NCBI GenBank assembly: GCA_958428295.1 | Contig: CAUAFL010000007.1 | Location: 7,980-71,979 of the forward strand | Direction of reading: 5' to 3' | Length of the DNA stretch: 64,000 nt | From: an uncultured Bacillota bacterium | GTDB taxonomy: Bacteria > Bacillota_I > Bacilli_A > RF39 > UBA660 | Shown here: in pieces, positions 26,791 through 35,337 of the stretch | Layout of the letters: each line of letters opens with the position of its first letter | How positions within the stretch are numbered: position 1 is the stretch's first letter | Translations under genes and position numbers: made by a program | The notes under the pieces: model-generated | Database searches by the model: none | Told to the model about the DNA's origin: nothing | Seen by the model: the letters and a program-made list of their open reading frames with translations, nothing else

Positions 26791-27972
26791 ATGAAAAAAA
26801 CGATTAAGGATTTTAGGTTAAAAGGCAAAAAAGTTATAATTCGCAGTGATTTAAATGTCCCCTTAAAAGAAGGAAAAATATTAGATGATACTAGAATCCA
26901 AAAAAGCTTAGAAACCATTGACTATGCTTTAGAACATGGTGCTAAAGTGATTGTTCTATCGCACCTAGGAAGGATTAATAGCCCCACAGACTTAGCTAAA
27001 AATGACTTAAAAATTGTCGCTCAACGTCTTGAAGAATTACTTCAAAGAAAAATCTTATTTGTTCCTAAGACAAGAGGAAAAGAAGTCGAAAATGCAGTAC
27101 AAGCTTTAACCAATGGGCAAGTATTATTATTGCAAAATACGCGCTATGAAGATCTAGAAGGTAACAAAGAAAGTAATTGTGATTCTGAATTAGCTAAATA
27201 TTGGGCAGGCTTAGGCGACATTTTTATTAATGATGCGTTTGGGACCCTACATCGTCGTCATGCTTCTAATGTTGGTATCAGTGCTTATCTGCCCAGTGGT
27301 ATTGGATTTTTAGTGGCCAAAGAACTAACCGCTTTAGATTATCTTTTTCATCCTGATAAACCATTTATGATAATTTTAGGTGGTGCTAAAGTGAAAGATA
27401 AAATAGGGTTAATCGAACATTTATTACCCCAGTGCGCTAAAATATTAATTGGTGGCGGCATGGCTTTCAGCTTTTTACAAGCCGATGGCTATGAAGTTGG
27501 CAATTCTCTGATTGATAAAGAAACTCTCGGTTTCTGTGAGAAGCTATTAACAACATATTCTGATAAAATTATTCTACCAATAGATGTAATGACCAGTACC
27601 GAATTTAGTAATCACTCTTCTCGGAAATTGAAAGCTATTAATGAAATAGAATTTAATGAAATAGGATTAGATATTGGCCCTGAGACAATCTCCTTATTTG
27701 AACGTTATTTACAAGAAGCAAACACAATTCTCTGGAATGGACCCTTAGGTGTTTACGAATTTGAAAAATATCAACAGGGAACAAAACAATTATTAACTTT
27801 TATTAATCAACAATCTAATAAAGCCGTATTAGCTGGCGGAGATATGGTCGCTGCCGCTAAACAATTAAACTTAACTACTAACCTATACCATGTCTCAACT
27901 GGTGGAGGTGCCACCTTAGCATACTTAGAAGGCCAAAAGTTGCCAGGATTAGAAACTATTCCTGAGGTATAA
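26791..27972 (+). CDS. pgk: Phosphoglycerate kinase
   Basis: Makes ATP from 1,3-bisphosphoglycerate in glycolysis. The start is ATG 26791, about 9 nt after AAAGGA; the in-frame ATG at 26782 directly abuts the RBS. The 393-residue product begins KTIKDFRLKGKKVIIRSDLNVPL, the family signature, given here in outline. It continues with the substrate-binding LSHLGR, FINDAFG-HRRHASN, the hinge, and the nucleotide-binding VSTGGGATLAYLEG at the C-terminus. It heads an operon with a GNAT protein, a YbhN-like protein, a glycosyltransferase and tpiA, most of them overlapping. Confidence 0.97.
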   Translation: MKKTIKDFRLKGKKVIIRSDLNVPLKEGKILDDTRIQKSLETIDYALEHGAKVIVLSHLGRINSPTDLAKNDLKIVAQRLEELLQRKILFVPKTRGKEVENAVQALTNGQVLLLQNTRYEDLEGNKESNCDSELAKYWAGLGDIFINDAFGTLHRRHASNVGISAYLPSGIGFLVAKELTALDYLFHPDKPFMIILGGAKVKDKIGLIEHLLPQCAKILIGGGMAFSFLQADGYEVGNSLIDKETLGFCEKLLTTYSDKIILPIDVMTSTEFSNHSSRKLKAINEIEFNEIGLDIGPETISLFERYLQEANTILWNGPLGVYEFEKYQQGTKQLLTFINQQSNKAVLAGGDMVAAAKQLNLTTNLYHVSTGGGATLAYLEGQKLPGLETIPEV

Positions 27973-27974
27973 AC

Positions 27975-28451
27975 ATGAATGAAAAAAGAATAGAAATAAT
28001 CAATCCTAATAAAGATGATCATATTGAATTATTAAATGACTTTTGTCTACGAAACAATATAGATAATGTAGCCAAAATTTTTAAACAACAAAAAAAAGAA
28101 AATCAGCTGCCGTATCATCCTTTTATTGATACGTATCTAGGTCTTTTTGCAAATAATACAATAGTTGATTACTGTTATATTCATGGAGAACGTGACCTAG
28201 GGCAATGTTTTTTAGAATTTCCACAAATCACAGAAAAACGTCCTACCAAAAAACGGAAGTTAGTAGCGCTAGCCATTGATTATGCATTTCAAGACTTAGG
28301 AATGGAAAATGTATTTATCAAGACGACAGGGGAAGATCCATTCCTTGCCCAGAATTTACAGAATTTAGGATTTTTATCTTTAGGAAAAGAAGCAAACAGT
28401 ATCATTTATATGAAGACAAAAGAAGAGGTAGTAAAGGAAAAGGTCATATGA
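27975..28451 (+). CDS. Putative GNAT-like acetyltransferase
   Basis: 158-residue soluble protein. The order of predicted strands and helices, and a segment RPTKKRKLVALAIDYAFQDLG followed by NVFIKTT and NLQNLGFLSLG, resemble the acetyl-CoA-binding and C-terminal parts of GNAT enzymes. The pyrophosphate-loop motif is weak, so it may be an inactive or very divergent member. It begins 3 bp after pgk and overlaps the next gene by 4 nt. Confidence 0.5.
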   Translation: MNEKRIEIINPNKDDHIELLNDFCLRNNIDNVAKIFKQQKKENQLPYHPFIDTYLGLFANNTIVDYCYIHGERDLGQCFLEFPQITEKRPTKKRKLVALAIDYAFQDLGMENVFIKTTGEDPFLAQNLQNLGFLSLGKEANSIIYMKTKEEVVKEKVI

Positions 28452-29461
28452 AAAATTTAAAAAGAAATAGCCTGATTATTCTAATTATTACGATCTTAGT
28501 ATTATATCTTTCTTTAAAAGATGATGTCTCTTCTGTAATAGCAATAATGCAAAAAATGGATTATCGCTTTATTCTGTTAGCCTTTTTCTTTTATTTTCTA
28601 TATTTATTTTTTAAAGCGCTGGTCAATTATTACTGGGTCAATGAAAAGACAAAATTATCTTTAAAAGAAGCGTTAGAACATACGATTATTACCCAGTTCT
28701 TTAATGGAATTACGCCATTTTCTACTGGGGGGCAGCCCATGGAAATCTATATGCTGAAAGAACATGGTCAACGGACGACAAAAGCAACAAATATTATCAT
28801 GCAAAACTTTGTTGTCTATCAACTAGCCTTAGTTTTATTTGGCTTATTCGCCGTTTTATATAATGCTAAGACTCAAATATTAGTCAATAATAGTCTGTTG
28901 AAAAACTTAATTTTGCTAGGATTTCTCATCAATTTAATAGTCGCTATTTTTATTTTTTTCATTGCTACCTCTAAAAAGTTTACAAAGTTCACTCTCCATT
29001 TATTAATTAATATTTTCTCTCGACTAAAGTTCATTAAAAATAAAGAAAATACACTTAAAAAGTGGGAAGAACGTTTAACCGACTTTCATCAATATACAAA
29101 TGAAATGAAAGATAAAAAAGGTCTATTTGCCTTAGGTATTATTTTAAACTTACTAGGGCTAGCCGCCTACTATATTATTCCTTTATTTTTAGCATATAGT
29201 CTTCATGACTATACCTCTTTAACCATCAGCAAAACATTAGTAGCATCCGCTTATGTTCTAATCATTGGTTCCTTTGTTCCCATCCCTGGAGCAACGGGAG
29301 GAATTGAATATGGATTTATGCAGATGTTTAGCAACTTCCTGCCTGGTAGTGAGTTAAGTGCTATGATGATTATTTGGCGTTTTATTACGTATTATCTAGG
29401 AATGATGATAGGAGGTATCTTATTTAATTTCCATCAAGGAGGGAAAAAATCATGCGCATAG
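28448..29461 (+). CDS. YbhN/AglD-family flippase-like membrane protein (LPG-synthase TM domain)
   Basis: 337 residues with about eight transmembrane helices. It matches the UPF0104 family related to the membrane part of MprF: the conserved TPFSTGGQPMEIYMLKEHG at about 91-109 and FVPIPGATGGIEYG near 277-290 are family signatures. Members are thought to move lipids across the membrane. The next gene, a glycolipid-type glycosyltransferase, overlaps by 10 nt, which suggests the pair makes and translocates a glycolipid. That role is inference. Confidence 0.8.
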   Translation: MKNLKRNSLIILIITILVLYLSLKDDVSSVIAIMQKMDYRFILLAFFFYFLYLFFKALVNYYWVNEKTKLSLKEALEHTIITQFFNGITPFSTGGQPMEIYMLKEHGQRTTKATNIIMQNFVVYQLALVLFGLFAVLYNAKTQILVNNSLLKNLILLGFLINLIVAIFIFFIATSKKFTKFTLHLLINIFSRLKFIKNKENTLKKWEERLTDFHQYTNEMKDKKGLFALGIILNLLGLAAYYIIPLFLAYSLHDYTSLTISKTLVASAYVLIIGSFVPIPGATGGIEYGFMQMFSNFLPGSELSAMMIIWRFITYYLGMMIGGILFNFHQGGKKSCA

Positions 29462-30705
29462 GAATTTTTACAGATAGTTATCCCCCATTTATTAATGGGG
29501 TATCCACAAGTATCGATACATTGAAAAAGGCATTAGAGCAACAAGGGCATACAGTTTATATAGTGACAGTTGGACAGGATGCCACCACTTATTCATATAA
29601 TGAACAACAAAAGGTTTTAAAAGTACCAGGGCTTCCTCTTGGAATATACGATTATCGAGTGGCTAGTATCTATCCTCTAAAGGTATTAAACCAAATTAAA
29701 TCCTGGAATTTAGATGTTATTCATTCACAAACAGAATTATGTATGGGTATATTTGCTCGTCTGTTTGCCAAACAATATGGTATTCCCTTAGTTCATACGT
29801 ATCATACAATGTATAAGGACTATACTTACTATATTTCTAGAAATCATAAATATTTTGACATGGGCTGCAAAAAAGCCGTGGAATATTTAAGTAAGTTTTA
29901 CTGTGATAGTACGGCTAATGCCTTTATTGTTCCAACCGTTAAGACGTATCACTTATTCCGTGATGAATATCATTATAATAAGGATATTTTTATTGTTCCA
30001 ACGGGAATTGATGCCCAAAGTTTTTATCAAGAAAATATCAATATGACTCAAGTAGCCAAACTACGGCGTAGTCTAGGTTATAAAAAAAGTGATTTTGTCA
30101 TTTTATTTGTGGGTCGTCTTGCACAAGAAAAAAATATTGAGTTTCTGTTAAAAATGATGCAAATAGTGAAACGAAATAACAAAAATATTAAACTACTATT
30201 TGTCGGTGATGGACCAGATAAAGAAAAATATGAGGCTGATGCCAAAGTATGGGACGTTGAAGAAATTACTCTTTTTGCAGGACGTGTACCCTTAACCGAA
30301 ATGCCGCTTTATTATCATTGTTGTGATCTTTTTGTAACGGCATCTATCACAGAAACGCAAGGATTAACGGTCATTGAAGCACTAGCCGCTTCCAAACCAG
30401 TTGTCTGTATTGAAGATGAAGCATTTCACACTATGGTAACGGAAGGCGTTAATGGTCGTTTCTTTGCCACGGAACGAGGATGTGCCGAAATTATAGAAGA
30501 ATTAGCGCACGATAAAAATCAATATCTTTCCTTAAGCAAAGCTGCCCGTAACAGTATTAAAAAATATTCCCTTTCTTCCTTTGCAACAAGTGTTTTAGAG
30601 GTTTATCAAGTGGCTATTAAAAACTTTAATAATAAAAAAGATTTTTCTAGTATTGTCAGACGCGTTTTTAAAAATCGTAAAGAAAAGAAGGAGAAAAATG
30701 AATGA
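29452..30705 (+). CDS. GT4-family glycosyltransferase, probably glycolipid synthase
   Basis: 417 residues with a GT-B fold. The N-terminus RIGIFTDSYPPFINGVSTSI is typical of the diacylglycerol glucosyltransferase and mannosyltransferase branch of GT4. The C-terminal domain has FVGRLAQEKN, the nucleotide-sugar site, and the EX7E motif in ITETQGLTVIEALA. Close matches in Firmicutes make mono- or diglucosyl-diacylglycerol, the lipoteichoic-acid anchor. Sugar and acceptor are not proven. The RBS GGAGGG lies inside the end of the preceding membrane protein gene. The C-terminal 20 residues are highly basic. Confidence 0.82.
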   Translation: MRIGIFTDSYPPFINGVSTSIDTLKKALEQQGHTVYIVTVGQDATTYSYNEQQKVLKVPGLPLGIYDYRVASIYPLKVLNQIKSWNLDVIHSQTELCMGIFARLFAKQYGIPLVHTYHTMYKDYTYYISRNHKYFDMGCKKAVEYLSKFYCDSTANAFIVPTVKTYHLFRDEYHYNKDIFIVPTGIDAQSFYQENINMTQVAKLRRSLGYKKSDFVILFVGRLAQEKNIEFLLKMMQIVKRNNKNIKLLFVGDGPDKEKYEADAKVWDVEEITLFAGRVPLTEMPLYYHCCDLFVTASITETQGLTVIEALAASKPVVCIEDEAFHTMVTEGVNGRFFATERGCAEIIEELAHDKNQYLSLSKAARNSIKKYSLSSFATSVLEVYQVAIKNFNNKKDFSSIVRRVFKNRKEKKEKNE

Positions 30706-31391
30706 TTGTTGCTCTTAACCATAAAAGTCAGCTATTGTCATCACAGATGCTAACCTATTTACAAGAATACCAAAAATTACAAACCTATAATCATCAATTG
30801 CTCTTATTTCCTAGTACCTGTTATTTAGGGTTATGTCAAAACATAGAAAATCTAGGAAGTCAGGATCTCAGTTGTTATCCAAAAGGGGCATATACCGGCG
30901 AAATATCTGGCGAAGCACTAAAATCATTAGGGGTAAGTTATGTTTTAATTAATCATAGTGAACGACACCTTTATCAACAAGAGACGCTTTCTCTAGCTTC
31001 TCAAAAATTACAAAGAGCGTTAGCGACCTCTTTAATTCCTATCATTTGTATTGGCGAAACGCTGCAAGAACATCAAGCTGGAACCTACTTAGAAGTTTTA
31101 CAGCAAAAACTGGACCAGTTAATATCTTCTAAAGTAAAAGGATCATTTATCATCGCTTATGAGCCGCTCTATGCTATTGGTAGTGGAATAATTCCTGAAG
31201 CTAGTGATATCAGTGAAGTAGTATCTATGCTAAAAAGAAAGTACAATTGTCCAGTTCTCTATGGAGGTAGCCTTAATGTCAAAAATATTGATATTATCAC
31301 CAAAATTCCTTTACTGGATGGTATTTTATTAGGAGGAGTTAGTCTTAATTTAACTACTTTGCAACAATTACTAGCCAAATTGCCTTCCTAA
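30702..31391 (+). CDS. tpiA: Triosephosphate isomerase, short and divergent
   Basis: Interconverts the two triose phosphates in glycolysis. It is 229 residues against a usual 250. The catalytic set is complete: Lys8 in NHK, His85 in INHSER, and Glu154 in AYEPLYAIGSG. GAYTGEISGEALKSLG and the phosphate-binding YGGSLN and LLGGVSL are also present. The loop-6 hinge Trp of AYEPVWAIG is Tyr here. It overlaps the glycosyltransferase gene by 4 nt and completes the pgk operon. Confidence 0.88.
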   Translation: MIVALNHKSQLLSSQMLTYLQEYQKLQTYNHQLLLFPSTCYLGLCQNIENLGSQDLSCYPKGAYTGEISGEALKSLGVSYVLINHSERHLYQQETLSLASQKLQRALATSLIPIICIGETLQEHQAGTYLEVLQQKLDQLISSKVKGSFIIAYEPLYAIGSGIIPEASDISEVVSMLKRKYNCPVLYGGSLNVKNIDIITKIPLLDGILLGGVSLNLTTLQQLLAKLPS

Positions 31392-31402
31392 TACGAAGAA
31401 AA

Positions 31403-31440
31403 AAGAAGTTTGACAAATTCGACAAAATCTTCTTTTTTTT
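31403..31440 (+). terminator. Terminator after tpiA, with 0A boxes in its loop
   Basis: AAGAAG pairs with CTTCTT across a 20-nt loop, followed by a T run. The loop holds TTTGACA (31409-31415) and TTCGACA (31418-31424). The second is a perfect reverse-complement Spo0A box (TGTCGAA). A TATAAT for spo0A lies at 31468-31473. Confidence 0.6.
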
Positions 31441-31506
31441 GCTCTATCAATTTCTTTTATCCTGGTATATAATAAAAATGCGTGGTAGTATATGGAAGGA
31501 GAGAAA

Positions 31507-32283
31507 ATGAAAAAAACCAACGTATTAATGATTGATGATAATATTGAATTAGTAACCATGGTAGAGGAGTACTTCAGTGAACATGAGGAAATAAACATCA
31601 GCTTAACTGCTCATAATGGAGTAGAAGGATTAGATCTTATTGAAAACTCCCAAGATAAATATGATGTCATCTTACTGGACTTAATTATGCCCAAGAAAGA
31701 TGGTATGCAGGTATTAAAAGAAATGCATGAGAAGGGGATGCAGAAAAAAGTGATTGTCCTAACCTCATTTAATACCCAAGATGTCATTCGGCAAGCAAGT
31801 GAATTAGGAATCAGTTACTTTATTTTAAAACCGTTTGAATTAAGTGATTTAGAAAAGCGTATTTTAGAATGTAATAGTGATGATGAATTCAGTCGTAAAA
31901 CAATTGATATGCGCTATAATAATTTACAAGTATCGATTACCAAAATTCTACATGAATTAGGGGTTCCTTCCCATATTAAGGGCTATCAATATATTCGCGA
32001 AGGAGTAACTGTTCTTTTTGAACGACCTGAAGTGATTGGTGGGATTACGAAAGAATTATATCCTGACATTGCTGAAAAATTTGATACAACCGTCTCAAGA
32101 GTCGAACGTGCTATTCGTCATGCTATTGAGGTCAGTTGGAATCGTGGTAACTGGCAATTAATGGAGGAAATCTTTGGTCATAGTGTTGACATTGATAAAG
32201 CGAAACCGACAAATTCGGAATTTATTGTAACCGTAGCCGATAAACTTCGTCTAGAATTTCATCAAGATGCCATTAGACAGTAG
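31507..32283 (+). CDS. spo0A: Sporulation master regulator Spo0A
   Basis: Response regulator controlling entry into sporulation and biofilm programmes. Start is ATG 31507, behind GGAAGGAGAGAAA; the ATG at 31492 lies upstream of that RBS. The product is 258 residues. The receiver domain has acidic MIDDN, phospho-acceptor Asp58 in [11 protein letters not shown], and Lys108 in LKPF. The C-terminal Spo0A DNA-binding domain has [16 protein letters not shown] and the recognition-helix region [20 protein letters not shown]. It has its own promoter and an upstream 0A box, pointing to autoregulation. It is followed by a terminator. Confidence 0.96.
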   Translation: MKKTNVLMIDDNIELVTMVEEYFSEHEEINISLTAHNGVEGLDLIENSQDKYDVILLDLIMPKKDGMQVLKEMHEKGMQKKVIVLTSFNTQDVIRQASELGISYFILKPFELSDLEKRILECNSDDEFSRKTIDMRYNNLQVSITKILHELGVPSHIKGYQYIREGVTVLFERPEVIGGITKELYPDIAEKFDTTVSRVERAIRHAIEVSWNRGNWQLMEEIFGHSVDIDKAKPTNSEFIVTVADKLRLEFHQDAIRQ

Positions 32284-32284
32284 T

Positions 32285-32313
32285 ACTAAGACGAGCAGTA
32301 GTAGTCTTTTTTA
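32285..32313 (+). terminator. spo0A terminator
   Basis: AAGAC pairs with GTCTT across a short loop, followed by six T. Confidence 0.6.
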
Positions 32314-32337
32314 TTTGCGCTTATAACGCTACTAATC

Positions 32338-32366
32338 TTGACACTTTTAGCAACATAAACTATACT
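32338..32366 (+). promoter_or_regulatory. Promoter of the ATPase-gpmI unit
   Basis: TTGACA (32338-32343), 17-bp spacer, TATACT (32361-32366). Confidence 0.8.
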
Positions 32367-32399
32367 TAATTTATGAAATATGTGAGGTGATAACAATTT

Positions 32400-33677
32400 A
32401 TGGAACGAAAAATTATGAAATTCTTTCTGAAATGGAAAAATGATTTAATTCGCAAACCGTTATTACTTTTTGGTGGTAAACAAATTGGCAAAACTTATGC
32501 GGTCCTAGAATTTGGGCACAATTATTACAAAAAAGTAGCTTATATTAATACCACAGAAAATGAAGCCTTACAACAATTATTTAAAAAAGAACGAGCAATT
32601 GATCGTTTAGCGATTGCCTTCACTTCCCTATGTGGCGTAGAAATAGATAAAGATAATACTTTAATTGTTTTTGATAATGTCAATGATGAAGAAATCATTA
32701 AGGGAATTAAACTCTTTGGTTTTGATCGCAATGAATATCATGTGATTGCCATTACCTCTAGTAAAGAGAATATTCTTAAATTTCGTGGGGAAGAATTGCA
32801 ATATAAAATGATGAATGAGATGGACTTTGAAGAATATTTGTGGGCGCGTGGAGAAAGAGCATTAAGTGACAAAATTCGTTATGCTTACGCACATCATAAA
32901 AGTTGTGCTGCACATACGAAAGCCTTAGATTTCTTTATGGACTATTTACTAACTGGTGGCTACCCGGAAGTAGTGAAAGCTTTTATAAATCAACAAAGCG
33001 CTGCTCACCAAATTAGTATTCAAGAGAAAATTTTTGATACCTATCGCTCAGAATTAGTTAGTTGTAAAAACTTGATAGATATTCCAAGAGGCGTAGAAGT
33101 ATTAAATTGTCTTCCGCAACAATTACAAAAAAGAAATAAAAAATTCCAATATGGCTTATTAGGTTCTGGAAGGAGGGCAAAAGAGTATGAAAGTGTCATC
33201 AAATATTTAGTCAATAATCAATTAGTCTATCGTAGTTATAAAATCACTACGGTAAAGTCACCACTATCCAGTTGTCGTGAACTTGATAGTTTTAAATTAT
33301 ATTATACAGATGATGGTATATTGAGTAACAGACTTCATTTAACGAAACAGAAATTACTTCAGGACGAAGAATTAAAAGCCACTCTTTATGAACATCATAT
33401 TGCCCATACTTTAATGGAAGCCGGGTATTCTTTATATTACTATCAATCAGAAGGCAAAGCCGAAGTGGATTTTGTCATCCAAAATCGCTTAGGAAAGATT
33501 ATTCCCATTGAAATTGCTACGAGAAGTGGTTCTAAAGTAAAAAGTTTATCTGTTTTTATGAAAAAGTTTATTGTAACTGAGGCTTATCGGATTACTGAAA
33601 ACAACTTTGCTACCAAAAAAGGAGTGCAATATTTACCAGTTTATGCTGTTTTTTGCTTAAACGAACAACCTTATTAA
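32400..33677 (+). CDS. AAA-family ATPase with DUF4143-type C-terminus
   Basis: 425 residues. Walker A GGKQIGKT is at 25-32 and the Walker B region reads NTLIVFDNVND near 85-95. The middle has MDFEEYLWARGE and LLTGGYPEVV, hallmarks of the widespread ATPase/DUF4143 proteins. The C-terminal third carries a restriction-endonuclease-like core (SEGKAEVDFVIQNRLGKIIPIEI, given across its catalytic Asp-Glu positions). These proteins are common in gut bacteria, and their role, sometimes proposed as toxin-like or regulatory, is not settled. It shares a transcript with gpmI. Confidence 0.78.
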   Translation: MERKIMKFFLKWKNDLIRKPLLLFGGKQIGKTYAVLEFGHNYYKKVAYINTTENEALQQLFKKERAIDRLAIAFTSLCGVEIDKDNTLIVFDNVNDEEIIKGIKLFGFDRNEYHVIAITSSKENILKFRGEELQYKMMNEMDFEEYLWARGERALSDKIRYAYAHHKSCAAHTKALDFFMDYLLTGGYPEVVKAFINQQSAAHQISIQEKIFDTYRSELVSCKNLIDIPRGVEVLNCLPQQLQKRNKKFQYGLLGSGRRAKEYESVIKYLVNNQLVYRSYKITTVKSPLSSCRELDSFKLYYTDDGILSNRLHLTKQKLLQDEELKATLYEHHIAHTLMEAGYSLYYYQSEGKAEVDFVIQNRLGKIIPIEIATRSGSKVKSLSVFMKKFIVTEAYRITENNFATKKGVQYLPVYAVFCLNEQPY

Positions 33678-33702
33678 ACAAAACCAGAAAGGAGAGAATT
33701 AA

Positions 33703-35220
33703 ATGAAGAAAGTGATATTAACTATTATGGATGGCTATGGTTATCGTGAAGAAAAGAAAGGAAATGCTATTGCTGCGGCATGCCCTAATAATATTCAAAA
33801 ACTCTGGGATCATTATCCTCATACTTTATTGCAGGCTAGTGGAAATGCTGTTGGCTTGCCACAAGGACAAATGGGTAATAGTGAAGTAGGGCATTTAAAC
33901 ATAGGGGCAGGGCGAGTAGTTGATCAACCATTAATGCAGATCAATCATGCCATTGCCGATGGTACCTTTTACCAAAACAAAGCCTTAAAAGACGTAATAG
34001 CTCACTGTAAAAAAAATCAGTCTACCTTACATATTTTTGGATTACTAAGCGATGGTGGTGTGCACTCTCATATAGATCATTTTTATGCAATGCTTGAACT
34101 ATGTCGAGAAGAACAAGTAAAAAAGGTTGCCATCCATGCCTTTCTAGATGGTCGGGATACCTTACCTAAAATATCTCTAACGTTTATCCACAGTCTTGTG
34201 GATAAAATGGAGCAATTAGGAGTAGGAAAATTAGTTGATATTTCCGGGCGTTATTATTCCATGGATCGTGAAAGAATGTGGGATTTAACAGAGCAGTATT
34301 ATCACTTGTTAGTAGACGAGAAGACAGCCGTGATTACAGATATTGATAGTTATATAAAGAAAGCCTATCAACAAGGCTTAACCGATGAATTTATTGTTCC
34401 TGTAAAAGTAGCATCGGGTGGACAATTAAAAGAAAACGATGGAATGGTTATGTTAAATTTTCGACCTGATCGGATTACACAATTATTCACTGCTTTAACA
34501 AATCCTGAGTTTACTGAATTTCCTACGCATCAATTTAAAAATGTTCCCTTAGTAACTATGATGAGTGTAGAGCATAGCGTTTTAGCGACCATTGCTTTTC
34601 CTCCACATCACTTAGTCAATACTTTAGGGAGTTATTTAGCATCACTTAATAAAAAAGTGCTACGAATTGCCGAAGCTAGCAAGTATCCTCATGTAACCTA
34701 CTTCTTTGATGGTGGTGAGGAGAAAGATTTAAGGGGAACCGATAAAGTGATTATTCCTCGGAAGGAAGTAGCTACCTATGATTTATATCCTAGCATGAGC
34801 GCTCCTGAAATTACAAATAAATTAACTGAAATAATGGATAGCTATGATGTGATTATTTTAAATTATGCCAATTGTGATATGGTAGGGCATACCGGTAAGT
34901 TTGCCAAAGTAGTGGAAGCTGTTCAGGCCGTTGATCAAAACATTGGAAGACTTTATGAACTGTGTAAGCAAAAAGGGTTTACTATGTTTTTAACAGCCGA
35001 TCATGGAAATGCCGAAATAATGGAAGACGAACATGGAAATATCGTTACCGCTCATACTACCAGTCCCGTTCCTTGCATTATTACAGATAAAAACTTGACC
35101 TTTCGTGCCGGCAGCAAAAAGTTAGGGGATTTAGCGCCGACTATTTTAGACTATTTGGAAATTGCTAAACCAAAGGAAATGACGGGAGAAAGTTTAATCA
35201 ATCATAGAAAGAAGGACTAA
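33703..35220 (+). CDS. gpmI: 2,3-bisphosphoglycerate-independent phosphoglycerate mutase
   Basis: Manganese-dependent mutase converting 3- to 2-phosphoglycerate. It is 505 residues. It has metal-binding MDGYGYR at the start, the phosphoserine site MGNSEVGHLNIGAGR, HAFLDGRDT, and the late metal motifs NYANCDMVGHTG and TADHGNAE. It joins gapA, pgk and tpiA as the third separate glycolytic unit in this stretch. No enolase gene is seen. RBS GAAAGGAGAGAAT. No promoter is visible directly upstream, so the ATPase promoter probably drives it. Confidence 0.97.
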   Translation: MKKVILTIMDGYGYREEKKGNAIAAACPNNIQKLWDHYPHTLLQASGNAVGLPQGQMGNSEVGHLNIGAGRVVDQPLMQINHAIADGTFYQNKALKDVIAHCKKNQSTLHIFGLLSDGGVHSHIDHFYAMLELCREEQVKKVAIHAFLDGRDTLPKISLTFIHSLVDKMEQLGVGKLVDISGRYYSMDRERMWDLTEQYYHLLVDEKTAVITDIDSYIKKAYQQGLTDEFIVPVKVASGGQLKENDGMVMLNFRPDRITQLFTALTNPEFTEFPTHQFKNVPLVTMMSVEHSVLATIAFPPHHLVNTLGSYLASLNKKVLRIAEASKYPHVTYFFDGGEEKDLRGTDKVIIPRKEVATYDLYPSMSAPEITNKLTEIMDSYDVIILNYANCDMVGHTGKFAKVVEAVQAVDQNIGRLYELCKQKGFTMFLTADHGNAEIMEDEHGNIVTAHTTSPVPCIITDKNLTFRAGSKKLGDLAPTILDYLEIAKPKEMTGESLINHRKKD

Positions 35221-35243
35221 TACTTTAGCAGGAGGAGAAAAGT

Positions 35244-35269
35244 GGACACTGAAAAACGTGTTCTTTTTT
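35244..35269 (+). terminator. Terminator after gpmI
   Basis: GGACAC pairs with GTGTTC (one G-U) around an eight-base loop, followed by six T. A strong RBS and a ten-codon GTG frame (35242-35274) overlap it and are probably fortuitous. Confidence 0.5.
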
Positions 35270-35302
35270 GTTAAAAAATTCCTATTGAATAACGAACAAA
35301 TG

Positions 35303-35308
35303 TATAAT
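35303..35308 (+). promoter_or_regulatory. dinB -10 region with half LexA box
   Basis: TATAAT at 35303-35308 overlaps CGAACAAATGTATA (35293-35306). The left half of that element matches the LexA consensus CGAAC-N4-GTTCG; the right half matches only in its GT. SOS control is plausible but weakly supported. Confidence 0.3.
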
Positions 35309-35337
35309 ACAATGAAAAGAGGAAGGAGGAAAGAAAT

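Noticed and set aside
35242..35274. Ten-codon frame with a strong RBS after gpmI
   Set aside because: It overlaps the terminator stem and no downstream attenuation arrangement is visible.
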